Assembly (NCBI GenBank): GCA_900552975.1
Contig: UWSL01000008.1
Location: 1 to 26,007 of the forward strand
Source of the DNA: an uncultured Mycoplasmatota bacterium
GTDB taxonomy: Bacteria; Bacillota_I; Bacilli_A; RF39; UBA660
DNA: 26,007 bases
Direction: 5' to 3'
Numbering within the stretch: position 1 is the stretch's first letter; each line of letters starts with the position of its first letter. Positions 10,260 through 17,992 of this stretch are shown piece by piece. The notes beneath the pieces are model-generated. The model searched no databases. It saw only the letters and a program-made list of their open reading frames with translations, and was not told the origin of the DNA. Made by a program: the position numbers and the translations under genes.

Positions 10260-11032
10260 CTACCCTTCTTTTTGAAATTGTTTTTTAGTGGCTCTAGCCC
10301 AGTTCGAGAAAAATATTTGTGCTTTTAATCTTTCATTCTCGACCTCTTGTGCGGTAGGCTCTTTATTTCTTTCTTTTTCTTCTAATTTCTTTTCATATTC
10401 TTCCATTCCCCAAGGAACTTTAGGATATGGCAGAGGCTTCGTTCCTGATTTAGAAAAGGCATGTAATACAGGAGATACATCACACAATGCCTCATATATA
10501 TACATGCCTTGTTTCCAAATATTCCATTGGTCCATTTCGATTTCTCTATCAAGTTTAACTTTATAGGCTTTAAGATACATTTTAGTCATTGTAACATCTT
10601 CTCGCCAAAATTGTTCGTATGTCATTCCTATGCTCATAAAATAAGGACACAATTCTTGAAACTTTTGATATAGGAAGATATGCTCTGCATTGTTGGATTT
10701 TACCCAACTATCTTCCAATCTATGTTTCCCTTATCGCCAACATTCTCATCATCAGTTAAACTTTCATAAGTTTCCATAATCATTTCAGCAATTACTTCAA
10801 TTAATTGTTGTTTATTTTTAAATCTATCATAACATTCATCTATGAAAGCTTTTTTTACATATCTATGATTTTTATAGAATAATCCTTGAAAAGCTAATGG
10901 TAACATACTCATAGGCTTTGATGTCATTTCGTTGACATTGAAACCTTGTTTTTCTAATATTTCGATACTCTCTCTATTATATTCCAATACATATTTTTCG
11001 CCATTTTCTTCAAATTCAATTTTCTTATTCAT
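10260..11032 (-). CDS. Tail assembly chaperone, -1 frameshift extended form (gpGT-like)
   Basis: A minority product made by slipping -1 at G_GGA_AAC joins the 103 N-terminal residues of the short form to the frame spanning 10260-10718, giving about 257 residues. The downstream frame has no ATG at its head, only a TTG inside the upstream gene without a ribosome binding site, as expected if it is expressed only by frameshifting. Its content (EDSWVKSN, then a helical SIGMTYEQFWREDV stretch) suits the T domain that recruits tail protein. This is the same logic as lambda G/GT (G_GGA_AAG). It is separate from the +1 shifts in this genome: the heptamer is the ordinary type. Confidence 0.82.
10700..11032 (-). 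CDS. Tail assembly chaperone, short form (gpG-like)
   Basis: Coats the tape measure during tail assembly. The 110-residue product starts with strands (KIEFEENGEKYVLEYNRESIEILEK) and ends in a helical acidic part with ESLTDDENVGDKGN. It lies between major tail protein and tape measure, the canonical site of a frameshifted chaperone pair. A slippery heptamer G_GGA_AAC lies seven codons before the stop (10724-10730). Confidence 0.8.
   Translation of the reverse strand: MNKKIEFEENGEKYVLEYNRESIEILEKQGFNVNEMTSKPMSMLPLAFQGLFYKNHRYVKKAFIDECYDRFKNKQQLIEVIAEMIMETYESLTDDENVGDKGNIDWKIVG
10724..10730 (-). promoter_or_regulatory. -1 ribosomal slippery site GGGAAAC
   Basis: The heptamer reads X_XXY_YYZ (G_GGA_AAC) exactly in the frame of the short chaperone, and the -1 frame is open from here to the end of the long form. 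It lies seven codons before the zero-frame stop. Confidence 0.85.
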
Positions 11033-11060
11033 ATTTTTACCTCTTTTCTTTTATTTTATT

Positions 11061-11537
11061 TTATCCAGCTGTTGGTTTAGCTGCATCTTCTGGAGCTCCA
11101 GTAGGTGTTATATAGTTTGTAATTTCTAATACAGAACTTACGGCTGCTTCTGGAATTCCCATACTTGATGGATTTCCTGTAAAATATAAACCATTTGTTA
11201 GCCCTGGTATATCAATTAAGAACCAAGTTGCTTTATTTGCGGCTTTACCTGCTTCATATTTTTCCATTAATTCTCCCCACATTTCAACTAATTCTTGTGT
11301 TAAGTTGAATGTAAACTCTAAAGCTCCTCCTAAATCTTTTAAACCATCAATATATGTTTTATATTCTGTTTGATTTAAATCAGTTGTTTCTAGTGTTTCT
11401 GGTGCAGGGTTCATTGATGGAATACTTTTAACTCCTACTAAATCTGTGTAGGCTGATTTTGCAGTAGGTCTAGTTCCTTTTGTTTCTTCTACTGCATAAT
11501 ATAGATGAATACCAGCTGTACTTAAATTAATAGCCAT
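11061..11537 (-). CDS. Major tail tube protein
   Basis: Polymerises into the tail tube. The 158-residue protein starts MAINLSTAG, with GIHLYYAVEETKGTRPT, then TDLVGVKSIPSMNPAPETLETTDLNQ, a block typical of major tail proteins of clostridial and lactococcal siphophages. The C terminus runs through VLEITNYITPTGAPE. The ATG at 11537 is chosen for the GGAGG six or seven bases upstream; the open frame extends ten codons further without one. Position before the tail chaperone pair is canonical. Confidence 0.85.
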   Translation of the reverse strand: MAINLSTAGIHLYYAVEETKGTRPTAKSAYTDLVGVKSIPSMNPAPETLETTDLNQTEYKTYIDGLKDLGGALEFTFNLTQELVEMWGELMEKYEAGKAANKATWFLIDIPGLTNGLYFTGNPSSMGIPEAAVSSVLEITNYITPTGAPEDAAKPTAG

Positions 11538-11553
11538 TTTAAATTCCTCCTTC

Positions 11554-11955
11554 TTAACTTCTTGCATATATTGTATTAGTATCTAAACCAATACTACAAG
11601 AATATCTTAAAATATATCTTATGACATCTTTGTCATCTACCATTGGTACTATTGATGGCGTTCCAACTCTACTTAATTTATAGTTTGGTCCAGTTAAAAG
11701 ATTGTTTACAATCTTTCCCATCAACATTGCACTTTCAGTAGCTTCTAATTCAGTAGTATTTCTACTACAACATTCTATTTGATAAGATAAATCTGAAACA
11801 TGTTCTCCATTATTATCAGTAAATTTAGAATTTTCTGTATTTTGAATTTCTAAAATTGTAATTAATGGATAATTTATTTCAGGAACTGTATCATAAGCAC
11901 CTTTTACCGTTGTGTCTTGAAAGTCAGTTAAGGTCAAAGTAGTTTGTTTTATCAC
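11554..11955 (-). CDS. Tail terminator/completion protein, start uncertain
   Basis: A 133-residue protein (from GTG) in the place of the tail terminator that caps the growing tail tube before it joins the head. The strand-rich middle (YPLITILEIQNTEN, then VSDLSYQIECCSRN) and the helix with MLMGKIVNNLL match that family's pattern. The GTG has no good ribosome binding site. The same frame stays open for 24 more codons upstream with protein-like content (ETLIPQLKKDIKEEF), but without ATG, GTG or TTG; an ATC at 12025-12027 or ATT a few codons on would be the only starts. The true N terminus may therefore lie near 12027 and use a non-standard start. Confidence 0.65.
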   Translation of the reverse strand: MIKQTTLTLTDFQDTTVKGAYDTVPEINYPLITILEIQNTENSKFTDNNGEHVSDLSYQIECCSRNTTELEATESAMLMGKIVNNLLTGPNYKLSRVGTPSIVPMVDDKDVIRYILRYSCSIGLDTNTIYARS

Positions 11956-12014
11956 ATCTTCATATTCTATTGGTTTTTTAAATTCTTCTTTTATGTCTTT
12001 TTTTAATTGTGGAA

Positions 12015-12563
12015 TTAAAGTTTCGATAAGACATCACTCACTTTCTGCTTAATTATTTGACTTTTTCTATTTCTTAAAGACATTGCAGCATTAAATACCT
12101 GTTTACCAGCAGGAATACCAGTTGTATATACAGTTTCTCCATCTTTATCTTTATAAGTCCAATATTTTGTTCCTATTGGAATTCCTGTATTTTCATTAAC
12201 TTTAACACTAGCTCTTCTTATTTTTCTACCAGTATTATATCCTGCCAATGGGTATTGACTTTTATATGGGTGTGGGCTCATTTCTCCTTGTGTACCTGTT
12301 CCGAATTCATCATACAAAACTTGACTTCCTCTCATTCCAACTTTTATCTTATTATCGTGATTTTCCTTGAAAGTAGATACATCATCATTACCATCTTTAA
12401 ATTGAGTAGCAGACAAATTATTATCAATTTCACTTCTAGCATAATCTGCTAATTCGTTTTTGATATCATTAGTCGCTTGGTTCAAATTATCTTTTAAATT
12501 ATTTATTTTTTGTAATAAATCATTTAAACCTTGGTTAGATAATGGAACTTTTATACTTTTCAT
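12015..12563 (-). CDS. HK97 gp10-like head-tail joining protein
   Basis: A 182-residue protein with an N-terminal helix (GLNDLLQKINNLKDNL), then the family's VLYDEFGTGTQGEMSPHPY block (about residues 83-101), and near the C terminus IPAGKQVFNAAMSLR. The EFGTG motif and the PAxxFMxxA-like end are hallmarks of the HK97 gp10 family, which joins head and tail. It begins in a four-base overlap with the stopper gene. Confidence 0.8.
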   Translation of the reverse strand: MKSIKVPLSNQGLNDLLQKINNLKDNLNQATNDIKNELADYARSEIDNNLSATQFKDGNDDVSTFKENHDNKIKVGMRGSQVLYDEFGTGTQGEMSPHPYKSQYPLAGYNTGRKIRRASVKVNENTGIPIGTKYWTYKDKDGETVYTTGIPAGKQVFNAAMSLRNRKSQIIKQKVSDVLSKL

Positions 12564-12904
12564 TTTTGACCACTTAACTTTCTTAACTTAATTTCAGATT
12601 GATTTAATGTATTTGCTGGATTACCATCAACAATATAATCAGCACCTTTACATAGCTCATCATATTCTTTTGGTGGTAAAACATATATATAGCACTTATC
12701 TCCATTTTTAAATAAAGATGCTTCTTTTGGTGTGCATTTTATTTTTAAATACATAGAATAATCTTCGCCTAAAGTTAATCTTTCTCCAACACTATTAGTT
12801 GGTTGATAATTAAGATTACATGGAATTGGCTTATCAAATTTAGTTGTATTAGGAATTTTTTTACACAAGTAAAAAGGTCTTTTGTTTCTTTTCATACAAA
12901 TCAT
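12560..12904 (-). CDS. Head closure / stopper protein (likely)
   Basis: A 114-residue beta-rich protein beginning MICMKRNKRPFYLCKK, with a small strand pair around SVGERLTLGEDYSMYLKIKC. This N-terminal RNxRPFYYCxK-like start and the position between connector and gp10-like protein match head-completion stoppers of siphophages. GGAGG is upstream of the first ATG; a second ATG three codons on is also possible. ATGA overlaps with both neighbours suggest translational coupling. Confidence 0.6.
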   Translation of the reverse strand: MICMKRNKRPFYLCKKIPNTTKFDKPIPCNLNYQPTNSVGERLTLGEDYSMYLKIKCTPKEASLFKNGDKCYIYVLPPKEYDELCKGADYIVDGNPANTLNQSEIKLRKLSGQK

Positions 12905-13272
12905 AGTTCTCTAATCCTCCCTAATGGTACAATTTCTTTTAAAATATCATTAGGAAATTCAGAAGCTCCAGCATAAGTCCTAGAAACTCCATTTTCAGAA
13001 TGTGCGAGTTGACCCTCTGCTCCCATTTTTGCAAAAGAACATATAGCAAGTCTAACAACAATTCCTCTATATTTATCTTCAAATAATTTTTGGTCAGTTG
13101 ATATGAAATGCCTTCTGTCATTAACAGCTTCAATAGCATTTTCTATTTCATCATATAAATCATTATCATTTAAATTAGAAATATCAAATCCTCTATTTTT
13201 TAGCTGCCTTTTTAATTTTTCTAATAAAGAAGAAGCTTCTTCTGTATTTTTATATTCTTCAAAAGTCATCAT
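12901..13272 (-). CDS. Head-tail connector (gp6/gp15-like adaptor)
   Basis: The first ring added below portal after packaging. The 123-residue protein is helical and carries the family's middle and end pattern: EAVNDRRHF, then YRGIVVRLAICSFAKMGAEGQLAHSENGVSR and a tail ending in EIVPLGR. This IVRLAI...KMGAEG...HSENG block is typical of the phage head-tail connector family in Gram-positive phages. The ATG at 13272 has AGGTGG five bases upstream; an in-frame GTG three codons earlier overlaps that site. It overlaps the next gene by four bases. Confidence 0.8.
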   Translation of the reverse strand: MMTFEEYKNTEEASSLLEKLKRQLKNRGFDISNLNDNDLYDEIENAIEAVNDRRHFISTDQKLFEDKYRGIVVRLAICSFAKMGAEGQLAHSENGVSRTYAGASEFPNDILKEIVPLGRIREL

Positions 13273-13286
13273 ATCCACCACCTCTT

Positions 13287-13544
13287 TTAATCAATATCAC
13301 TAATTTTGTCCATATTCATTTCTAAACTTTTGCTAGAGCCTTTTCCAGAAGAAAATTTATTTTTATCTAAATAAAAATCTGAAACTGAAACTTCTGTAAC
13401 TTCATTGCTTTTTGGCTTTTCAATTCTAGTTTCTCTTCCGCCGACTGGCTTAACAGAATATTCATTTCCTTTTTTTTCAACAGAAACTTCTTTGTAATAG
13501 TTGGCAACTTTTACATAAGGTTTTCCATTAATTACATAAATCAT
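13287..13544 (-). CDS. Hypothetical small head-region protein
   Basis: An 85-residue protein. The N-terminal 35 residues look like three short strands (IYVINGKPYVKVANYYKEVSV); the remainder is charged and probably unstructured. AGGAGG is at the right distance. It lies in the head-completion cluster, between a capsid-associated acidic protein and the connector; the function is unknown. Confidence 0.5.
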   Translation of the reverse strand: MIYVINGKPYVKVANYYKEVSVEKKGNEYSVKPVGGRETRIEKPKSNEVTEVSVSDFYLDKNKFSSGKGSSKSLEMNMDKISDID

Positions 13545-13973
13545 TTATTTTTCCTCCTTATTTTTAGATTGCCTATTATTTTTCTTTTTATCTTCATCTT
13601 TAATGTTATTAGATAACATACCAAGTATGTTTTCTAAACTATTATCTTTTTTTTCATCATCATCTTTACTTTTATTATTAGATACCTCTTTATTTTCATC
13701 AGGATTTAATTCAGGCTCTTTTTTATCATCATCTGACAAATTACTTATGTTGTCTAAAAAATCATCTAATTCTTTATCCTGATTTGTTTTATCAGCATCT
13801 ATAATTGTGTTTTTTTCAATATCTGATGTTTGAATATTATCGTTGGTAGAAGAAGCTTCTTTTTTAGCTTCTTCTTTTTCATCAACGATAGTATATCCCA
13901 TTATTTTAAACATTGTTTCATAAGTATTTTTAGAAACTTGTAAAGTATGATTTCCTTTTTTTATAGTAATCAT
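13545..13973 (-). CDS. Hypothetical acidic head-region protein
   Basis: A 142-residue protein whose first 30 residues form a short conserved-looking unit (KKGNHTLQVSKNTYETMFK then MGYTIVD), like the N-terminal unit of small head proteins located after the capsid gene in siphophages. The rest is Asp/Glu/Lys/Asn-rich and probably disordered. GGAATG-like ribosome binding site upstream; next gene abuts directly. Exact role unknown. Confidence 0.55.
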   Translation of the reverse strand: MITIKKGNHTLQVSKNTYETMFKIMGYTIVDEKEEAKKEASSTNDNIQTSDIEKNTIIDADKTNQDKELDDFLDNISNLSDDDKKEPELNPDENKEVSNNKSKDDDEKKDNSLENILGMLSNNIKDEDKKKNNRQSKNKEEK

Positions 13974-13988
13974 TTACTTCATTCCTTT

Positions 13989-15038
13989 CTAGGCTACATT
14001 TCCTATAATTATTTGGTCAGCAGCTTCAAATGATGGTAAAACTACTTGTGATACTTTTGTATCAACTGAAACAGGGTCTGTTGTTTTTGTAGTTGTGATA
14101 GCAACACCTGTGTCAACAATTACAACTTGTGCATCAGTAGCACCGCTTCTTAAGTCTGCTTCTTCTGGTGTAGTACCAAACCAAGTATTTCCTAAATCGC
14201 CTTCTGGTATCATAATAAATAAATCTTCTGGTAAATATTTTTGAGCTTTACCGCTTTCATCTAAATAGCTTTTATCATATACAGCTATATCAATGTTAGC
14301 ATTTTCTCTGAAATAATTTCTAACATTCTCTTCTGTTAAAGTAACTTTTCCGTTACTCATAACATAGATTGCTTCTTTTATTCCTGTATTTTTCATTAAC
14401 ATTCTTAATACTTTTCTTGAAGTAACTGCTCTTCTTGGTCTTGCAAATCCTTTGTTTTCAATAACATCTTGCATAGCAGTTATGTCATCTAAAGGACTAG
14501 AAGTTGGGTCACTCCATAATTTTGTTGGTTCGTATTTTTGGTTGCTTTCCAAACCATAATTATAAGAATATTCTTGACCATTATTTGCTAAAACAACTGT
14601 ACCAGTAGAAAGTAATTGCATTCTCATTCTTTCTCTTGTTACTGCTGCTGCATCTAATAATGTAATAGTATCATCAAAAATATTTCTTAAAATTGTATCA
14701 ACATAATCAGCATTTCCTGCTTCAATAGCAATTAATAATTCTTGTCTTAATTCTTCATCGATAAGCATATCATTTTTAAAGAATGGCATTTTTGTTTGTA
14801 CTGCTTCAAATCCAATTCTATCTTTTTTAGTTGATTTAGCATCAAAAGCAGAAAGACTTAAAGATGTTGACAAACCTTTTGCTCCTTTAATCCATTTTAA
14901 ATCTAATCCCATTTTCTTTCTAGCTGGGAATAATTCATCTCCCAAAAATGGTTGCATATTTTTATCAGCTATTGTTGTATTGTAGTATGCAGCAAGAGCT
15001 TTAGCTGTGAAATAATCAAATATAGTATTTCCTTCCAT
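13989..15038 (-). CDS. Major capsid protein (E-type, HK97 fold)
   Basis: Builds the capsid lattice. The 349-residue protein has the size and pattern of the lambda gpE-type family (Phage_cap_E): an N-terminal FDYFTAKALAAYY, then LGDELFPARKKMGLDL, a helical MRMQLL segment, a central P-loop-like domain with KVLRMLMKN and FRENANIDIAVYD, and the C-terminal LPSFEAADQIIIGNVA found near the end of most members. AGGAGG upstream is strong, as expected for a highly expressed gene. It has no in-frame CGG, so it is not subject to the +1 shift. Confidence 0.9.
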   Translation of the reverse strand: MEGNTIFDYFTAKALAAYYNTTIADKNMQPFLGDELFPARKKMGLDLKWIKGAKGLSTSLSLSAFDAKSTKKDRIGFEAVQTKMPFFKNDMLIDEELRQELLIAIEAGNADYVDTILRNIFDDTITLLDAAAVTRERMRMQLLSTGTVVLANNGQEYSYNYGLESNQKYEPTKLWSDPTSSPLDDITAMQDVIENKGFARPRRAVTSRKVLRMLMKNTGIKEAIYVMSNGKVTLTEENVRNYFRENANIDIAVYDKSYLDESGKAQKYLPEDLFIMIPEGDLGNTWFGTTPEEADLRSGATDAQVVIVDTGVAITTTKTTDPVSVDTKVSQVVLPSFEAADQIIIGNVA

Positions 15039-15056
15039 TTTTATTTTCCTCCTTTA

Positions 15057-15461
15057 TTATTTAGTTCTTTTTTCACCACTACCAGTTAAAAATGTAACTT
15101 TTCCTGATAGTGCAGTTTTTACTTCTGCTGTTATTAGTTTAAAAGTTTCAGTATCTAATTTGTCTAAATCAACAAATCCAAATAAAACGATTGTACCGTT
15201 TTCATTTCCTGCTGTTACATCAACATCATGTAACAAAATTCCAGCTGGTTTTGCCGCTTCTGCTCCTGAAATTGTAAAAGCAGTATTTCTAGCTTCTATA
15301 TCTCCATATATTGGAGTTCCAGCTTTAATAACTTTTTTACCATTAACCTCTGATACGCCTGTATTGGCTACTATTACTCCAAAAGAAACCATTTGGCTAT
15401 CTGCTAACATAATTTGTTTTGGATTTTTTGGATATTTTGTTTTAACTACCATGTTTGCCAT
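15057..15461 (-). CDS. Head decoration protein (gpD-like)
   Basis: A 134-residue beta-rich protein lying between scaffold and major capsid protein, the usual place of the lambda gpD-type decoration protein that clamps the expanded capsid. The sequence has the family's KAGTPIYGDIEARNTAF stretch (about residues 46-62), then a strand pair around PAGILLHDVDVTAG and IVLFGFVDLDKL. AGGAGG is placed properly. The alternative would be a head-fibre protein, but the size and middle motif favour decoration. Confidence 0.7.
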   Translation of the reverse strand: MANMVVKTKYPKNPKQIMLADSQMVSFGVIVANTGVSEVNGKKVIKAGTPIYGDIEARNTAFTISGAEAAKPAGILLHDVDVTAGNENGTIVLFGFVDLDKLDTETFKLITAEVKTALSGKVTFLTGSGEKRTK

Positions 15462-15475
15462 GTTAAATTACCTCC

Positions 15476-16090
15476 TTATTTAAAATAACTATTTTCTTTT
15501 TTAATACTTGTATTAGCTTTTGCTAATCTTTCTGCTCTTTCCTCTGCTTCTGTTTTGCCATTATCTCCATTGCCATCTCCAGATTTAAAGTTTCCCATAT
15601 CTCCAAGTTTATTTTTTGTAGTATCAGCTTTACCTTTTTCATAAGCTTTTTCAACAAGGGTATTAATATAATTAGCAATTTTAGAAGTTTTTACTTCATC
15701 TTCTGATGAAATTGAATTTATAAATTCCCCAAATTCTTTGTCATCATCTGCTATTCCAGTATTTAATCTAGCTTTTGCAGTAATACTCATAGCTTTATAT
15801 TCACTATTATTAATTTTCCCCTCAAGAAGTTGTTTTTTTAATTCTTCTAATTGGTCCTTTAAAGCTTGGTCAGCAGCTGCTTTCTTTTCATCATCTGTCA
15901 TTTTGTTTTGTAATTCAAGATTTTTGGCATCTAAAGCATCTTGAAGTTTTTTCTTCTCTGCTTCTGCCATTTCTTTGTTTACATATTTTCCATCTCCTAA
16001 AACTTGGTTTTTAAAAAATGCTTGGATTTCTTCTTGTGTCATATCTTCTTTATAAGCATCTCCCATAATCTGTTTTAACATTTCTTCCAT
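15476..16090 (-). CDS. Capsid scaffolding protein (DUF4355/GP20-like)
   Basis: Internal assembly core that templates the procapsid and is then removed. The 204-residue protein is acidic and Lys/Glu-rich. It has a short N-terminal segment (MTQEEIQAFF), a long coiled coil over about residues 40-95, and a C-terminal Gly/Asn-rich linker ending in a basic segment with YFK. This matches scaffold proteins of Gram-positive siphophages. Position between portal and decoration/major capsid genes fits exactly. GGAG lies eight bases upstream of the ATG. Confidence 0.82.
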   Translation of the reverse strand: MEEMLKQIMGDAYKEDMTQEEIQAFFKNQVLGDGKYVNKEMAEAEKKKLQDALDAKNLELQNKMTDDEKKAAADQALKDQLEELKKQLLEGKINNSEYKAMSITAKARLNTGIADDDKEFGEFINSISSEDEVKTSKIANYINTLVEKAYEKGKADTTKNKLGDMGNFKSGDGNGDNGKTEAEERAERLAKANTSIKKENSYFK

Positions 16091-16117
16091 AATGGTACTC
16101 CTTTCTTTTCAACCGTG

Positions 16118-16145
16118 ATTATAGCCCTTCTCTGGGCAAGGTCTA
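16118..16145 (-). promoter_or_regulatory. Possible promoter before scaffold and capsid genes
   Basis: A perfect -10 TATAAT (16118-16123) has a partial -35 TAGACC (16140-16145, 4 of 6) at 16 bp. It would give extra transcript for scaffold, decoration and major capsid protein. It overlaps the third hairpin of the possible RNA element, so only one of the two readings may be functional. Confidence 0.35.
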
Positions 16146-16198
16146 TCTACAAATATAGCCATTGTAGAACTGGCAATTTATATTTTCAGCTTTCGCTG
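16121..16198 (-). ncRNA. Possible structured leader before scaffold gene
   Basis: The 115-base gap between portal and scaffold can form three hairpins on the minus strand. Hairpin one is CAGC-GAAA-GCTG (16187-16198) with a GNRA tetraloop. Hairpin two pairs AAATATA and GCCA with TGGC and TATATTT around a 4-base bulge (16151-16185). Hairpin three pairs ATA and GCCC with GGGC and TAT around a 6-base bulge (16121-16146). The last two share the same bulged layout. No known riboswitch class is recognised. It could control scaffold and capsid expression; an alternative reading as a promoter is given separately. Confidence 0.35.
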
Positions 16199-16205
16199 TT
16201 AATAT

Positions 16206-17766
16206 CTATTTTTCTTCTTTTTTATTATGTTTTTCACTGATTTTATTCATATTGTTATTATATGTTGTGCTTTTATATCCTGTATTTTCTTTTGCTTTAT
16301 TTTGATTTTGATTTTGATTTTGATTTTGATTATTATTTGATTGTAATACTTCTTGCGTTTTTTTCTGTAATTCTAAATTTTGTTCTGCTACATCTTGCCA
16401 GTATTTTTTACCTCTATCTATTACTTCAACTACATCTGTTGTCATATCACATATTTCTAAAGCATCTGCTGGGTCTAATGTTTTTGTTCCATGTAATGTA
16501 CTAAATGATTGTGCTTTAGTTTGTAAATTATCATTTTTATTTCTAGTAAATTTTACATCTAAATCAATTGTTTTAAAATCTATTTTTGCCATTCCTAATA
16601 ATTGTAATATTTTTATAGCAACCGCAATTTGCTTTTTCTTTGCTATTTTAAAATAATTTTCTTTTATTCTTGCAACAATTTCTATGTCTGCCCAACCATC
16701 TCTTAATTTTACGGCATCTCCAGTATCTCCCCCGCCTCCGCCTCTTGTCTTTCTGTCTGGAATTCCTATAATGGTTTTATAAGCTTCTTCTAAATATTCT
16801 CTTAAATTATTTATTCCCATACTGTCTATTTGTTGATATAAGAATTTTGCATCAACATTTTGTCCGTGGTGCTCCTAATAATTCAAGTATTCTATTCTTC
16901 TTTGCTTGTGATGTCACATTATCATCTAATTCAGAATTTATAATTACTAATAAACTTTTTATAACATTTTCTACATCATTTACACTATCAGAAGCAATTT
17001 GGTTTAAAGCATTCAATACACTTATCGCCACTTCAAAATCTCCCATTAAGAAATTATTATTCTGAACCATTTGAATTGGGTTTAGTCCAATTAAGTTAAC
17101 ATCTTCTCTAACTTCGTTTCTAGTTCCGCTTAATGTTCCATTACCTTGCGATTTTATATAGAATATTTGTGTATCTGTAAAAGCAGTAAAATATGTATAT
17201 TTCTTATCTGTCCAAAAAGTACATGATAATCTTACTGGATTTCCTATTTTAGATGATTGAATTACAAAAGTTGATAAAACATCTAAATTATTTATTGTTA
17301 TTGGAACATCTGGCATATAATCGCTAGATAGTTCTTTTGATGGCAATGTGCAAAGATAGCTCAATCCACATATTGCTGCAAAAGTTGCAGTTTCATTATC
17401 AACTGTGCTAGAGTTTTCATATTCAAAAATGTCTGCTAATTGTTTTATGTCTTTTCTATATTTTGCTTTTCTTGGAATTATTTGAATTGGTTTTCCAAAT
17501 GTATATCCAACTATATCTCTTACACTAGAATGTGCATAATTCAATACAACTCTATTATTTATTTCGCTGGTAGAAGGTGCTGCTCTTTTTAATACATCTT
17601 GTTGCCCTTTATAATAATTAATTAAATATTTCATATCATCAACATTTAATCTATGAATATTTAAAGCATCAAATAATATTTGAATTATTGTATCTTTATT
17701 TATTTCTCTATCATTGAAAATTCTTCTTCGACCTTTACCAATATTACCTGACATTTCGCCAATCAC
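16206..17766 (-). CDS. Portal protein, read through a +1 shift at CGGA
   Basis: Forms the dodecameric ring at one capsid vertex through which terminase pumps DNA. Before the shift are 300 residues with typical SPP1/gp6-type portal features: an N-terminal YYKGQQ stretch, then NRVVLNYAHSSVRDIVGYTFGKP, the usual N-terminal core, and the IGLNPIQMVQNN region. The frame ends at TGA three codons after GAP-CGG. Reading CGGA (16863-16866) as one residue continues into QNVDAKFLYQQID, a portal-stem signature, and a further 200 residues, giving about 519 residues, normal for the family. I chose GTG at 17766 with AGGAAG eight bases upstream; longer TTG starts fall in the terminator's T-run. The C terminus has Asn-Gln dipeptide repeats. 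Confidence 0.88.
16301..16331 (-). repeat. Hexanucleotide repeat coding Asn-Gln dipeptides in portal tail
   Basis: About five tandem copies of a 6-base unit (GATTTT on the plus strand, AAAATC on the minus) encode alternating Asn and Gln in the disordered C terminus of portal. Copy number changes would keep frame, so this is a likely length-variable tract. Confidence 0.7.
16863..16866 (-). other. +1 recoding site CCA-CGGA in portal
   Basis: In-frame CGG followed by A, after CCA. The upstream frame meets TGA three codons later. The +1 frame is open directly into DAKFLYQQID. An AGGAG stretch lies just 5' of the site (in GGAGCACCACGGA), which may or may not matter, since other sites lack one. 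Confidence 0.83.
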
Positions 17767-17784
17767 AAAATCACTTCCTATCAA

Positions 17785-17817
17785 CAAAAAAAGCTATAAC
17801 TTTAATAAGTTATAGCT
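17785..17817 (-). terminator. Strong rho-independent terminator between zinc-ribbon gene and portal
   Basis: A perfect 11-bp stem AGCTATAACTT / AAGTTATAGCT (17807-17817 and 17792-17802) with a 4-base loop is followed on the minus strand by a run of seven T. It lies inside the structural operon, just before portal, and overlaps the TTG codons that would otherwise give portal its longest frame. Confidence 0.8.
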
Positions 17818-17831
17818 CTCTGGCTTAATTT

Positions 17832-17975
17832 TTATTTACGGCTCACAGGCACTTCTTTTAAAAATATTTCTTTTCTACATCTTTTGCAGTAAAGATATAC
17901 ATTTTCAAGTTTGCCTTTTTCTTCTAGTTTGCATAATGTTTTACCGCAAATTGGACAATTGACATTTGTTTTCAT
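17832..17975 (-). CDS. Com-like small zinc-ribbon protein upstream of portal
   Basis: A 47-residue protein with CPIC at residues 7-10, one extra Cys at 15, and CKRC at 30-33, followed by basic residues and a KEVPVSRK tail. This is the layout of the small Com-like or cysteine-rich KTR proteins often found next to terminase and portal genes in phages of Gram-positive hosts; Com of phage Mu is a zinc-dependent mRNA-binding translational activator. The ATG has TGAGGT upstream. It is the first gene after the strong promoter at 17993-18021 and is followed at once by a strong terminator, so it could be made constitutively ahead of the head genes. An RNA-binding regulatory role is inference. Confidence 0.68.
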   Translation of the reverse strand: MKTNVNCPICGKTLCKLEEKGKLENVYLYCKRCRKEIFLKEVPVSRK

Positions 17976-17992
17976 TTTAATACCTCACATTT

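Noticed and set aside
10260..10718. Independent gene starting at TTG after the chaperone
   Set aside because: The TTG lies inside the upstream gene without a ribosome binding site, and a perfect -1 slippery heptamer explains expression better.
16109..16162. 17-codon minus-strand frame in the portal-scaffold gap
   Set aside because: It has no ribosome binding site and lies within the paired segments; more likely chance in a structured region.
16091..16205. tRNA gene in the portal-scaffold gap, which could have been the missing decoder
   Set aside because: One 17-base hairpin looks a little like a T arm, but its loop lacks the TTCRA pattern and no matching acceptor or anticodon arms fit on either strand.
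16301..16331. CRISPR-like or diversity-generating repeat
   Set aside because: The unit is only six bases, has no spacers, lies in a coding frame, and no reverse transcriptase or template/variable repeat pair is seen in the window.
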